52,593 bases of DNA, taken from positions 1 through 52,593 of the forward strand of contig CAIYMF010000073.1 in assembly GCA_903927265.1 (NCBI GenBank), given 5' to 3'. The first letter of the stretch is position 1; each line of letters begins with the position of its first letter. Positions 8,616 to 16,928 of this stretch are shown piece by piece. The notes beneath the pieces are model-generated. The model worked only from the letters and a program-made list of their open reading frames with translations. It did no database searches and was not told the origin of the DNA. This DNA comes from an uncultured bacterium (GTDB taxonomy: Bacteria; Actinomycetota; Actinomycetes; S36-B12; CAIYMF01). A program made the translations under genes and the position numbers.

Positions 8616-9719
8616 GTGCGGGTCGCCATGGTCGGAACGCGAGGTGTGCCCGCCCGGTACGGAGGGTTCGAGTCAGCCGTTGAAGAAATCGGCTGGCGAC
8701 TGGCCGAACGCGGACACGAGGTCATCGTCTATTGCCGTAATGAGGGCCAGACGATCACTGAGTACCGCGGAATGCAGTTGGTCAATCTTCCGGCCCTTCG
8801 ATTGCGTTCGACCGAGACGTTGACGCATGGGGCGCTGAGCGCCACGCACGCGGTATTGAAGGCCAAACCCGAGATGGCCTTCGTCTTCAATGCTGCCAAC
8901 GCGCCCTTCGTGACCGGACTTCGTCGTGGCGGTGTTCCGACGGCTGTGAACATTGACGGCTTCGAGTCCAAGCGCGCGAAGTGGGAAGGCATGGGGGCGA
9001 AGTACTACCGGTGGGCCGAGCGCGCAAGCGTCCTACGTACCGACGCGATCATTGCCGACTCGCGAGTAATGCAGGCACACGTGTTGGCGGCCTATGGCCG
9101 TGAAGCGCAGTACATCCCCTACGGCGCACCCATCGCGCATCCAGGTGACGATCTGCTCGCCGCTGCGGGTCTGCACGCTGCCGGCTACCACCTCATCGTT
9201 GCTCGGTTCGAGCCGGAAAATCAGGTGCGCGAGTTGGTGCAGGGGTACATCGCGAGTTCGGCCACGGCACCTCTTGTCGTGGTGGGCGCCGCGCCGTATG
9301 CCGAGAGCTATACGCAGAGTGTGCGTGCGGCGGCAGGTGACGACCCTCGCGTGCGATTCCTAGGCGCTGTCTGGAATCAGGTGTTGCTCGACCAGCTGTA
9401 CGCCGGCTGCCTGACATACCTGCATGGCCACACAGTGGGAGGCACGAATCCTTCTCTGCTGCGGGCCATGGGTGCGGCGGCGCCGGTGCTGGCCGACGAC
9501 AACCCCTTTAACCGAGAAGTGGCCGGGAGGGGGGCTGAGTTTGTCACCCACCCGGGTGATCTTGCCCCCCATCTGGCCGCTGCAGAGAGTGACCCCGCGG
9601 CGGCACAGGCGAGAGGCCTTCTAGGGCAGGAATGGGTGGCACAGCACTACCGCTGGGACGATGTGGTCGACAAATATGAGGCTTTGGGCACTCAATTGGG
9701 TGACTTGGCGCGCCGATAA
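8616..9719 (+). CDS. Glycosyltransferase, DUF1972/GT4 type (rhamnosyltransferase-like)
   Basis: A 367-residue GT-B glycosyltransferase. The GTG at 8616 gives VRVAMVGTRGVPARYGGFES, the exact hallmark of the DUF1972 group (cps2F/WbbL-like enzymes). The donor-binding half contains LIVARFEPENQVRELVQGY, FLGAVWN and HGHTVGGTNPSLLRAMGAAAPVLADDNPFNREV, in which the EPEN and GGTNPSLLEA-type stretches are characteristic. It would add a sugar, in relatives often rhamnose, to a lipid-linked intermediate at the inner membrane face. The initiating transferase follows 43 bp downstream. Confidence 0.85.
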   Translation: MRVAMVGTRGVPARYGGFESAVEEIGWRLAERGHEVIVYCRNEGQTITEYRGMQLVNLPALRLRSTETLTHGALSATHAVLKAKPEMAFVFNAANAPFVTGLRRGGVPTAVNIDGFESKRAKWEGMGAKYYRWAERASVLRTDAIIADSRVMQAHVLAAYGREAQYIPYGAPIAHPGDDLLAAAGLHAAGYHLIVARFEPENQVRELVQGYIASSATAPLVVVGAAPYAESYTQSVRAAAGDDPRVRFLGAVWNQVLLDQLYAGCLTYLHGHTVGGTNPSLLRAMGAAAPVLADDNPFNREVAGRGAEFVTHPGDLAPHLAAAESDPAAAQARGLLGQEWVAQHYRWDDVVDKYEALGTQLGDLARR

Positions 9720-9762
9720 CAGGGTCGTAGGGTGAAATTGCCGTCCCTAGAACCGAGGACAC

Positions 9763-11223
9763 GTGACACTCGAACTACCTGTAGCAGTTGCCCGCCCGCG
9801 CACCAGTGCGCCCGCGGTGGCTCCTACGCGTTCGACGCATTCATCCTCATCACGTGATCCGATGGCCCCCTATGTGTGGGCCGCTCTTGTTCTCGATCCG
9901 ATCGCGATCGTGGTGGCGCTCCTCACCGTGCACCTCGGTGCCTCGCTCTGGGCGCCGAGTTCGATTCTTGACGGAATGCTCCTACGCGGAGCGGCCGTCG
10001 TGGGTCTCTGGCTGGTTCTGCTGGCAGTTGTCGGTGCCTACGACACCCGCATCGTGGGTGGAGGGTCTGAGGAGTTCCGGCGAGTCGTGATCGCCACGCT
10101 CTGGCTCGTCTGCCTTGTCTCGGTGCTGGTCTTCCTCTTCGAACTACAGACATCGCGCCTCGTTGCCATGCTGACGTTCGGTGTGGGGATGCTGCTGTTG
10201 CTCGGCGGTCGCTGGATGCTGCACGTCGTGCTGCGTCAGCGTCGCCTGCGTGGACACTTCCAACACCGCAGCATCGTCATTGGCGACGGTATCGCGGCAC
10301 ATCAACTTGAAGTTCAGTTAGCCAACCAGTCTTTCGGCTACACGGTCACGTCGTTCGTGGCGGCTCCGGGCGACGATGACGACGTTGAGGTGTGGCTCGA
10401 TCAGTTGGCAGCGCGCATTCACGAAGAACATGCTCACGCTGTTGTGGTGGGTGAAGCGTCAACGTCGGTGCGCGACCTGTTACGTCGCCTTTCGTGGCGC
10501 CTCGATGGCATGCCCATTGATCTCTTGGTGATTCCGGCACTCGGTGATGTGGCCGGTCCGCGTCTTGCGGTGCGTCCGGTTCCGTGGCTCAAATTGCTGC
10601 AACTTGATGAGCCGACGCTCTCGGGAGCCAAGCGCTTCATGAAGCGCTTCTTTGACATTGTGATCGCGATTCCCATCATCATCGTGCTGCTGCCTGTGTT
10701 CGCAGTCGTCGCGCTGCTGGTGGCGTTCTCCAGCCGTGGACCGGTGTTGTATCGCCACGATCGTGTGGCCGAGCGTGGAGGCACCTTTCGTTGCGTGAAG
10801 TTCCGCACGATGGTTGTTAACGCTTCAGAACAACGGCACGAAGTCATTGGCGAGCCCGACCGCTACATTGCCGAGCGCTACCGCTCCGACCCGCGCGTTA
10901 CCCCCGTGGGCCGCTTCTTGCGTCGGTGGTCGCTCGATGAGCTGCCACAGTTGTTCCACGTGTTGAGCGGTCAAATGTCGCTCGTGGGTCCTCGACCGAT
11001 GTTGCATGAAGAGCTGCCGTTGCTCACCGATGAGCACCACCGTCGTCACATCATCCGTCCTGGCCTGACCGGACTGTGGCAGGTCAAGGGACGCAAGAAC
11101 GTCTCATGGGAAGAGCGCATGCGACTCGATCTCGAGTACGTCGACCGTTGGTCGGTTCCGCTCGACGCCGTCATCATGCTCAAGTCGGTCTACGTGGTCA
11201 TCACTGGCCGAGGTGCGTACTAG
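9763..11223 (+). CDS. Polyprenyl-phosphate sugar-1-phosphate transferase (WbaP/exopolysaccharide type)
   Basis: A 486-residue membrane protein that by family starts lipid-linked glycan synthesis by moving a sugar-1-phosphate onto undecaprenyl phosphate. It has the WbaP layout: four to five N-terminal membrane spans (residues ~38-165), a Rossmann-like middle domain (~165-275), one membrane-associated helix (RFFDIVIAIPIIIVLLPVF, ~293) and the C-terminal catalytic domain (LYRHDRVAERGGTFRCVKFRTM, then VGRFLRRWSLDELPQLFHVL and SLVGPRPML, ending GLTGLWQVKGRK). The GTG start follows a GAGGA site. It marks the 3-11 kb region as an exopolysaccharide or surface glycan locus. Confidence 0.9.
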   Translation: MTLELPVAVARPRTSAPAVAPTRSTHSSSSRDPMAPYVWAALVLDPIAIVVALLTVHLGASLWAPSSILDGMLLRGAAVVGLWLVLLAVVGAYDTRIVGGGSEEFRRVVIATLWLVCLVSVLVFLFELQTSRLVAMLTFGVGMLLLLGGRWMLHVVLRQRRLRGHFQHRSIVIGDGIAAHQLEVQLANQSFGYTVTSFVAAPGDDDDVEVWLDQLAARIHEEHAHAVVVGEASTSVRDLLRRLSWRLDGMPIDLLVIPALGDVAGPRLAVRPVPWLKLLQLDEPTLSGAKRFMKRFFDIVIAIPIIIVLLPVFAVVALLVAFSSRGPVLYRHDRVAERGGTFRCVKFRTMVVNASEQRHEVIGEPDRYIAERYRSDPRVTPVGRFLRRWSLDELPQLFHVLSGQMSLVGPRPMLHEELPLLTDEHHRRHIIRPGLTGLWQVKGRKNVSWEERMRLDLEYVDRWSVPLDAVIMLKSVYVVITGRGAY

Positions 11224-11226
11224 TTC

Positions 11227-11991
11227 CTACAGCAGTTGAGGAAGTAGCAGCATCCGCACGATGCAGAAGATGAGCAGCACGAGCGACAAGATGATCAAGA
11301 TCACCTGCGTTTTCGGTGCCCCAAACTTGGTGGCAACGCTGGCGATAAACAGCACCAGTGCCAGCAGCACTGCCAGTTGCACGAAGCGACTCGCATTGGA
11401 TGAGGCCCGATCAGCCTCGGCCAGACTCGCCTCCGCTTGGGCAGAGAGCATGTCGGCATTGATCCTCGAGGGGACGATGTAGGTCGGCAGGTCGAGTGGC
11501 GTCCCTGCGGGAACCTTCGCGGGATTGCCTTGGGCGTCGACGGGCACCGAGCCAAGCCACTCCTTCTGTGCGGCCGCTAATTCCGGCGAAAAGCGCGTGC
11601 GAAAGAAAAAGGCGCGGTCTTTTTGGCCGTTGGCTTCGGCCTGAAGCCAGCTGAGCCACATCTGCGAGTTGACGATCTCTTCGGAGGTGGCGTCACTTGC
11701 GGCGCGGTTTGCGTCACTTCGCTGAATGGCCGACGCCGATTGCGCATCCGATTGTGAACCGGCCCACTCACCTGCCTGGAAGGTGGCCCATGCAGTAGCG
11801 ACCGCAGCCAGAGCCAAGATGATCGCTGTCCATGAGTCGAGAATGCGCTGCCGGCGTTCCCATCGGTCTTCGGGTTCGGTTGGCCCGAGGTCGTCAGCGA
11901 GTACAACGTCGACTACGTCTTCAACCATTTCGAAAACGCTGTCGGACTCGCCATCGGTGGGGGTCGTCGGAGTGAGTGCGCTGTCGTCCAT
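11227..11991 (-). CDS. DUF4337-like membrane protein
   Basis: About 254 residues. An acidic N-terminus (DDSALTPTTPTDGESDSVFEMVEDVV) precedes one membrane span (WTAIILALAAVATAWATFQAGEWAG). A long Ala/Ser/Gln-rich helical loop follows, then two closely spaced C-terminal spans (FVQLAVLLALVLFIASVATKF and VILIILSLVLLIFCIVRMLLL). The order and the WATFQ...W motif resemble DUF4337 proteins, whose function is unknown. I prefer the ATG at 11991; a GTG at 12009 would add six residues, and neither has a clear ribosome-binding site. It lies just downstream of the MFS-cNMP gene on the same strand and may be co-transcribed with it. Confidence 0.65.
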   Translation of the reverse strand: MDDSALTPTTPTDGESDSVFEMVEDVVDVVLADDLGPTEPEDRWERRQRILDSWTAIILALAAVATAWATFQAGEWAGSQSDAQSASAIQRSDANRAASDATSEEIVNSQMWLSWLQAEANGQKDRAFFFRTRFSPELAAAQKEWLGSVPVDAQGNPAKVPAGTPLDLPTYIVPSRINADMLSAQAEASLAEADRASSNASRFVQLAVLLALVLFIASVATKFGAPKTQVILIILSLVLLIFCIVRMLLLPQLL

Positions 11992-12021
11992 GAGGAGAAT
12001 TGATACCACGATTGCACCGTT

Positions 12022-13626
12022 TTAGCGCGCGTTGTCGGCATCCCGCGTCAGATGCGCAGTGGCCACTTCGTGGGCGATGAGATGTCCGTCAGGATTGCCC
12101 GTAACAGCGGTGAGGAAGTCGTCGCGTTCGATGCGCAGTAGCCGGCATGGCTCGATCGACGTGATAGTCGCGGTTCGCGGTACATCGTGCAGCAGAGCGA
12201 TCTCGCCGAAGCCTTCGCCGGCGACGAGAGTGTGAGTACGCACGACGCCGTCGACCGTGACCGACAGGCGACCGCTCTCAACAACGTAGTAGGCATCCCC
12301 GACGTCGCCCTGCGTAATCACCGCGGTTTCGGTGGCGATCTCGAGCCAGTCTGCCGATTGCGAGAGCCGATCAACGGCCGGTGGGGGGAGTGCCACGAGG
12401 AAGTCGACGCGGCGCAGCACTGCGACAACATCGGGGCGGAAGACGGCCCGAAGATCGAGGCGACGAATGGCAGGCAACGTGAGCAACGCGGTGCCGATGA
12501 GTGCGAGCCCCACAGGTAAGTAGGAGTACGCCGCACCCACCCACGCGATGAGTGCGGGGCCAATGAGCGCGCCGAGTGAAAGGCCGAGCAGCAGCACGGC
12601 TTCTTGAACGGCGAAGACGCGCGCGAGCAGGCCTGCGTCGGTGGTGCGTTGCAGCAACGTGCGGGCGGCAACCGACGAGACCGCGATTCCGATGCCGCAC
12701 AGAGTGAGCAACGCTACGGCGACCGGCAAGCGGCCAACAGCGGCCATCACAAGCAGCGGTAGTCCTGCTGCACCGAGGCTGACGACCACGGGTAGTGCAA
12801 GTTTCGCCCGCATGGCGAGCCCAGCGGCTGCGATGGAGCCGATGAGTACGCCGATGCCCGCGGCGCCGATCATGACGCCGGATGTCGATTCGGCGCCTCC
12901 GAGAGTATCGGTTGCGAAGGCCACGCCCAGAATCTCGAATGATCCGGTGACCACATACGACAAACCCACCAGCAGTAGCAGGATGAGGATCGGCCTGTCA
13001 CGTGCGACGGCTCGTACTCCCGAGAGTGCACCCTCGTCGGCGTCATCGTCGGACGTGGACGCCATGGGGAGTCCGAGGCGCACGGTCAATGCGGCCGCGG
13101 TGAGCATGGCGACGGCACTGAGTGCCGAGACCAGCCACAGACCAGCAATCTGGGCGAGGAGTCCTGCGATGGCTGGTCCGATGAAGACGCCGAGCCCGTC
13201 GGTCAGACTCGATCCTGCATTGGCGCGTACGAGCCGCTTGGGTGTTGGTGCGAGTTGTGGAAGAGCCGCGAAATGCAGCGGCCGAGCCACGGAAACGGCG
13301 ATCGTTGCGAGAGCGGAGAGCCCCACGATGAGTGCCAAGGGAGCGCCTGCGAAAGCAGCCGCCGCTAAGAGCACGAGAAACAGTCCCTCCATCGCGTACG
13401 ACAGCGAGAGCGCCGTACCGCGAGGAAACCGTTCCGCGTAGGCACCCAGCGGAGCCGCGAGAATGGCTGCTGGCAGCAGTTGAAGCAGCAGGACGATTCC
13501 AGCGAGTCCGGGTCCACCTTCGTCATACGCGTAGATCAATACGCCGGCCCAGTAGGCATACTCGATGACGGCGAACAGCGAGGCAGCGGCCATCACGCGG
13601 GTCAGGCGTGAGTCACTCGCTTTCAT
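12022..13626 (-). CDS. MFS transporter fused to a C-terminal cyclic-nucleotide-binding domain
   Basis: A 534-residue protein with two parts. Residues 1-~395 form a 12-span MFS permease (FAVIEYAYWAGVLIYAYDEGG, then LGAYAERFPRGTALSLSYAMEG as the loop 2-3 motif). Residues ~410-520 form a CRP-like cNMP-binding domain (ETAVITQGDVGDAYYVVESG, then GEGFGEIALLHDVPRTATI, the phosphate-binding cassette with Glu and Arg). The C-terminus contains no helix-turn-helix, so the domain probably gates or regulates the permease rather than binding DNA. Substrate and cognate nucleotide are unknown. The downstream DUF4337-like gene may share its transcript. Confidence 0.8.
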   Translation of the reverse strand: MKASDSRLTRVMAAASLFAVIEYAYWAGVLIYAYDEGGPGLAGIVLLLQLLPAAILAAPLGAYAERFPRGTALSLSYAMEGLFLVLLAAAAFAGAPLALIVGLSALATIAVSVARPLHFAALPQLAPTPKRLVRANAGSSLTDGLGVFIGPAIAGLLAQIAGLWLVSALSAVAMLTAAALTVRLGLPMASTSDDDADEGALSGVRAVARDRPILILLLLVGLSYVVTGSFEILGVAFATDTLGGAESTSGVMIGAAGIGVLIGSIAAAGLAMRAKLALPVVVSLGAAGLPLLVMAAVGRLPVAVALLTLCGIGIAVSSVAARTLLQRTTDAGLLARVFAVQEAVLLLGLSLGALIGPALIAWVGAAYSYLPVGLALIGTALLTLPAIRRLDLRAVFRPDVVAVLRRVDFLVALPPPAVDRLSQSADWLEIATETAVITQGDVGDAYYVVESGRLSVTVDGVVRTHTLVAGEGFGEIALLHDVPRTATITSIEPCRLLRIERDDFLTAVTGNPDGHLIAHEVATAHLTRDADNAR

Positions 13627-13663
13627 GCACCGAATACTGCCCTATGCAGGTTCAGGCGGCAGG

Positions 13664-14063
13664 CTAGTCCGAAAGGCGCTTGCGACGACGCAACCGCGGA
13701 TCGAGCATCGCGTCGGACCACTGAGCCACCATCGTGCGCGCTGGAATGGCGGCGAGGATGGCGAACACAAGAGCCACGACGGGGGCAATGACCGGGAAGC
13801 CGATGAGGTAGACGATCCAGGTGACAAAGCCGGCCACAAACAGACCCGCTGCGAAAGGAACCACGCCGGTAACGAAGGACACACGTGCCCGCTTCTCGTC
13901 AGGTACGACGGCCATCGCCGTGTGACGGGCCACGTCTCCGACACTCCACCTCGGAATCCACCAGCACAGGATTCCGAGCACCATCAGCGACAGCGGCTGG
14001 CAAGATCGCCAACGTTCCCGAGATGTTGAGCCGCTCCATGATGCGCGTGGTGTGGGGTGGCAT
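13664..14063 (-). pseudogene. Frameshifted C-terminal remnant of a multi-span transporter
   Basis: Two adjoining frames make one sensible protein. The first, from about 14063, reads TTRIMERLNISGTLAILPAA; after one extra base near 13999 the protein continues in the next frame with SLMVLGILCWWIPRWS, then VARHTAMAVVPDEKRARVSF and three hydrophobic spans to RRRKRLSD. The RxxMxxVVPDEKRARVSF loop resembles MFS/nucleotide-transporter-like permeases. The 5' part is missing: a stop sits at about 14069 and the IclR gene begins 55 bp further on. This looks like a decayed transporter, with no functional start. The 107 residues from an ATG at 13984 could conceivably still be made as a small membrane protein. 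Confidence 0.55.
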
Positions 14064-14123
14064 CGTTCAGATTGCATTGTGCCTGTTGCTTCGGTGCCCG
14101 ACTACCGTGATGCCACGGTGATC

Positions 14124-14879
14124 TTAGGCGAGCCTTTCGCGCACCGACGCCACGCAACTCAACAGAGCCGAGGCGAGTGCGTCCTCTCGACCCTCGAAAC
14201 GAGGAGTCGGCACAGGAATGCTGACGGCCACGATTTCACCGTGCACCGAGGTAAGCACTGCGCCTACGGCGCAGATGCCCTCAGACTGCTCCTCGCGGTC
14301 GTAGGCGACCCCGGTTTCGCTGATGGTGGCGATCTCGGTGCGCAGTGCGCGCACCGAGGTGATGGTGTGGGGGGTGAATCTCTCCAGTGGTCCGGCAAGG
14401 AGTCGATCGAGGTCAACTCGATCCATCGCGGCCAGCATGGCCTTGCCGTTGGCGCAGGCGTGCAGCGGAAATGCCTGACCGACGGCACTCACCGCGCGCA
14501 GGCGGTGGTCGGCGACCACCTGATCGAGAAACACTGCGCGATCTGCCTCGAGTAGCGAAAGGTCAACCGTCTCATTCACCTCGCGTGAGAGCGTCTCAAG
14601 GAATGGTCGCAGTTCCGCCAGCACACTGCGCCGAGCAGAAAGAGACATCGCGATGATCTCCGGACCGAGACGATACGGGCCGCGGGGCCCGACCGCTGTG
14701 ACGTAGCCGAGTTCTTCGAGTGCCAGCAGTAGTCTGCTCACCGTTGAACGCGGAAGGTCGACTCGCTCACCGATTTCGATCTGGGTAAGTCCCCCGGGGT
14801 GTCCCTGCAGACTACGCAGAATGTCGGCGGTGCGAGTCAACACCTGGATGCCGGAGCGAGAGTCGGCGGGAATGCTCAT
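14124..14879 (-). CDS. IclR-family regulator of the SDR/BKACE operon
   Basis: A 251-residue IclR regulator. A winged helix (residues ~10-75: LTRTADILRSLQGHPGGLTQ, VDLPRSTVSRLLLALEELGYV) precedes the IclR effector domain (LETLSREVNETVDLSLLEAD, VGQAFPLHACANGKAMLA, EEQSEGICAVGAVL). It is the last gene of a minus-strand operon, separated from the BKACE gene by one base, so it is likely co-transcribed with the enzymes it controls. The natural candidate operators are the 38-bp palindromes at 18660-18697 and 24495-24532 (inference). The effector is unknown; IclR proteins commonly sense an aromatic acid or pathway intermediate. Confidence 0.9.
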   Translation of the reverse strand: MSIPADSRSGIQVLTRTADILRSLQGHPGGLTQIEIGERVDLPRSTVSRLLLALEELGYVTAVGPRGPYRLGPEIIAMSLSARRSVLAELRPFLETLSREVNETVDLSLLEADRAVFLDQVVADHRLRAVSAVGQAFPLHACANGKAMLAAMDRVDLDRLLAGPLERFTPHTITSVRALRTEIATISETGVAYDREEQSEGICAVGAVLTSVHGEIVAVSIPVPTPRFEGREDALASALLSCVASVRERLA

Positions 14880-14880
14880 G

Positions 14881-15693
14881 TCAGACCGGCAATCCCAGAA
14901 GGCTCACTGTTTCGTCAACCGAGGCCACCGACAGGTCGAGGTCACGAATCAACTGCGCCGTGCGTGCTACGAGAGGGGTGTTGCCCTGAGTCATTTCGCC
15001 CTTGCGCAGGTAGAGAGTGTCTTCCATGCCGGCGCGAGCATTGCCACCGAGTGCAAGACCGATGGCGGTGAGTTCGAGATTGGCTTTGCCGATAGCGATG
15101 ATCTGCCAGACGGCACCTTCAGGCAGCCGACGAACCAAGGTCAGCAGGTTGTCGGGTGTAGCAGCGGCACCACCAGCAACTCCGAGCACGATACTGAACT
15201 GTAGTGGGCCGTCGAGAAGCCCTTCATCGCGCATTCGAAGGCACGCATCAAGGTGGCCGGTGTCGTAGATCTCTAGTTCGGGCTTCACGCCCAACTCCTG
15301 CATGCGGGCAGCGAGTCGCCGCACCCCGTCAGGCGGGTTGCGAAACTCTCCCGATCCGAAGCTCATCGTGCACGGGTTGAGTGTTGCCATGCGAGGACGT
15401 AATTCGACGAGCCTCTCGCGATCCTCGAACGAGACAGACAGTCCTACGCCCGTCGAAACCTGAATGAGAATCGGGCACCGCTCTTCAATCGCCGCAATGG
15501 TGTCGCGGGCGATTCCGAGATCGGCTGTTGGCCGCTCGTTCTCATCACGGAAGTGCAGGTGGGCAACTGCCGCCCCCTCGAGATACGCGGCGTGAACAGC
15601 CGCCGCGATCTCGAGGGGCTGCGTGGGCAGCGTCGAATTTTCAGCAGTGGTTGCGATGGGTCCCGTGGGGGCGACGGTGATGACGACGCCCAT
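14881..15693 (-). CDS. Beta-keto acid cleavage enzyme (BKACE, DUF849)
   Basis: A 270-residue TIM-barrel BKACE, the family of 3-keto-5-aminohexanoate cleavage enzyme. These use acetyl-CoA and Zn2+ to split a beta-keto acid into acetoacetate and a new CoA thioester. The zinc-binding HxH is in AVAHLHFRDE; VITVAPTGPI starts the barrel, and TMSFGSGEFRNPPD, ELEIYDTGHL and VWQIIAIGKANLEL are typical later strands. The start overlaps the cupin stop by one base (TGATG). With the 3-hydroxyacyl-CoA-dehydrogenase-like enzyme and the SDR in the same operon, it suggests that a beta-hydroxy acid is oxidised and then cleaved. Substrate specificity cannot be read from the sequence. Confidence 0.85.
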   Translation of the reverse strand: MGVVITVAPTGPIATTAENSTLPTQPLEIAAAVHAAYLEGAAVAHLHFRDENERPTADLGIARDTIAAIEERCPILIQVSTGVGLSVSFEDRERLVELRPRMATLNPCTMSFGSGEFRNPPDGVRRLAARMQELGVKPELEIYDTGHLDACLRMRDEGLLDGPLQFSIVLGVAGGAAATPDNLLTLVRRLPEGAVWQIIAIGKANLELTAIGLALGGNARAGMEDTLYLRKGEMTQGNTPLVARTAQLIRDLDLSVASVDETVSLLGLPV

Positions 15694-16040
15694 CAGGACT
15701 CGCGCGGATTGGCAATCGACACCAATAGAAGTGTGTCGCTGTCGCTACGGTTCTGCACTGACCGAATTTCACCCTCGTTCATGTGCAGTGAGTCGTACTT
15801 CGTCAACTCGTACTCAGTCCCGCCGACGGTGACGACGAGCACCCCTTCGAGTACCACGTAAATTGACTCAGCGCGCACAGGCGACTCATCAACTGAGGCT
15901 CCGGGGTGATACACCGAGAGCCCCACCCAATGGCTCTCGGTGGTGCTGGTGTCGCCACCCTGAAGTCGAAATGCGTCGACATCGTGGTGCAGTGGCGGAC
16001 TGTACGTGGGTGCCTGCGAAAAGGCGGTGAAATCAGCCAT
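15693..16040 (-). CDS. Small cupin-domain protein
   Basis: A 115-residue single-domain cupin. Its core reads GLSVYHPGASVDESPVRAESIYVVLEGVL...GTEYELTKYDSLHMNEGEIRSVQNRSDSDTLLL, with the second cupin motif well formed. The first motif lacks the usual HxH pair, having ESIYVVLEG, so metal binding is doubtful. It may be a non-catalytic cupin that binds a pathway intermediate, or an isomerase. It lies between the cyclase (3-bp gap) and the BKACE (1-bp overlap), so it is certainly part of the operon. Confidence 0.75.
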   Translation of the reverse strand: MADFTAFSQAPTYSPPLHHDVDAFRLQGGDTSTTESHWVGLSVYHPGASVDESPVRAESIYVVLEGVLVVTVGGTEYELTKYDSLHMNEGEIRSVQNRSDSDTLLLVSIANPRES

Positions 16041-16043
16041 GGC

Positions 16044-16877
16044 TCAGGCCTGACCGTTTTCGAGTCGGTACTCGCCGGTGGGGTCAATCATTGCGACCAA
16101 CCGCACGATGCAGCCGTCGCCGCCAACCCAGCGCCACGGGAATGCCGCGAAGGTCACGCGCTTTCCGGTGACTGCGTCGATGTCGCCGCCGACGTTTTCG
16201 AATCCGTAGATTCCCTTGCTCAAAATCGCGCGGTGGCACGGCTCCCACTCGGGGAAGTCGTCGAGCACCTTGCGGCCGGTCTCTTCTTCGTATTCGCGGC
16301 AGGCCCACGGAAGCAGGCCGCCGGTGGCCTCTGACGGTCCGTGCGGGCCAATGGCGGTTGCGAGCGGGTGGTCGAGCGCCTGGGTGTCGGTACCGACTGC
16401 CTTGACTCCCTTGGCAGCGAACCATTCGCCGGCTTCCTTGTAGAAACCGGGCGAGTAGGCGTAGTACTCGGCGGAGTCGGCGTACTTGTGGTGCCAACCG
16501 GTATTGACGAGCACGATGTCTCCGGCACGCACGGGCGTCTTCTTGCTGGCTTCTTCGAGGTCTTCGGCGGTGACAACTTCCCACTTGCCCTTAGGAATGT
16601 CGAGCACGACGCCGGTACCGAAGAAGTTGTGCAACGGAATTTCGTGCAGCAACGGAGTTCCCTCAATGACGTGTCCGGGTGCGTCAATATGCGTTCCGGA
16701 GTGCATCACGGTCGTGATCTTTTGAGTGAGCACCCGGCTCTTGGCCATGCCGTGCAAACGCTCGATCTTGACGTCCTCAAAGTAGGGCCACGCAGGAACT
16801 CCGTGCCCCCACGGGTGTGACAAATCGAAGAACTGGATTTCTGATTCCTTGGGGCTCACGGGCCAAGTCCAACTCAT
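16044..16877 (-). CDS. Cyclase-family metal hydrolase (kynurenine formamidase/isatin hydrolase-like)
   Basis: A 277-residue member of the cyclase family, Mn2+/Zn2+ amidohydrolases that open a ring or cut an amide. The signature HxGTHxDxPxH is present as TTVMHSGTHIDAPGHV (residues ~58-72). Upstream DLSHPWGHGVPAWPYF and downstream GDIVLVNTGWHHKY and VGTDTQALDHP fit the family. The GAGAGGAA site 6 nt before the ATG supports the start. Substrates of relatives include formylkynurenine, isatin and cyclic ketone-derived compounds. In this operon it may hydrolyse a cyclic precursor to the acid that the dehydrogenases and BKACE then handle (inference). Confidence 0.8.
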   Translation of the reverse strand: MSWTWPVSPKESEIQFFDLSHPWGHGVPAWPYFEDVKIERLHGMAKSRVLTQKITTVMHSGTHIDAPGHVIEGTPLLHEIPLHNFFGTGVVLDIPKGKWEVVTAEDLEEASKKTPVRAGDIVLVNTGWHHKYADSAEYYAYSPGFYKEAGEWFAAKGVKAVGTDTQALDHPLATAIGPHGPSEATGGLLPWACREYEEETGRKVLDDFPEWEPCHRAILSKGIYGFENVGGDIDAVTGKRVTFAAFPWRWVGGDGCIVRLVAMIDPTGEYRLENGQA

Positions 16878-16928
16878 GGTGGTTCCTCTCGTGGTGGGCA
16901 GTGCAGGGTTGGTGTTCAGGTGGTGTGT

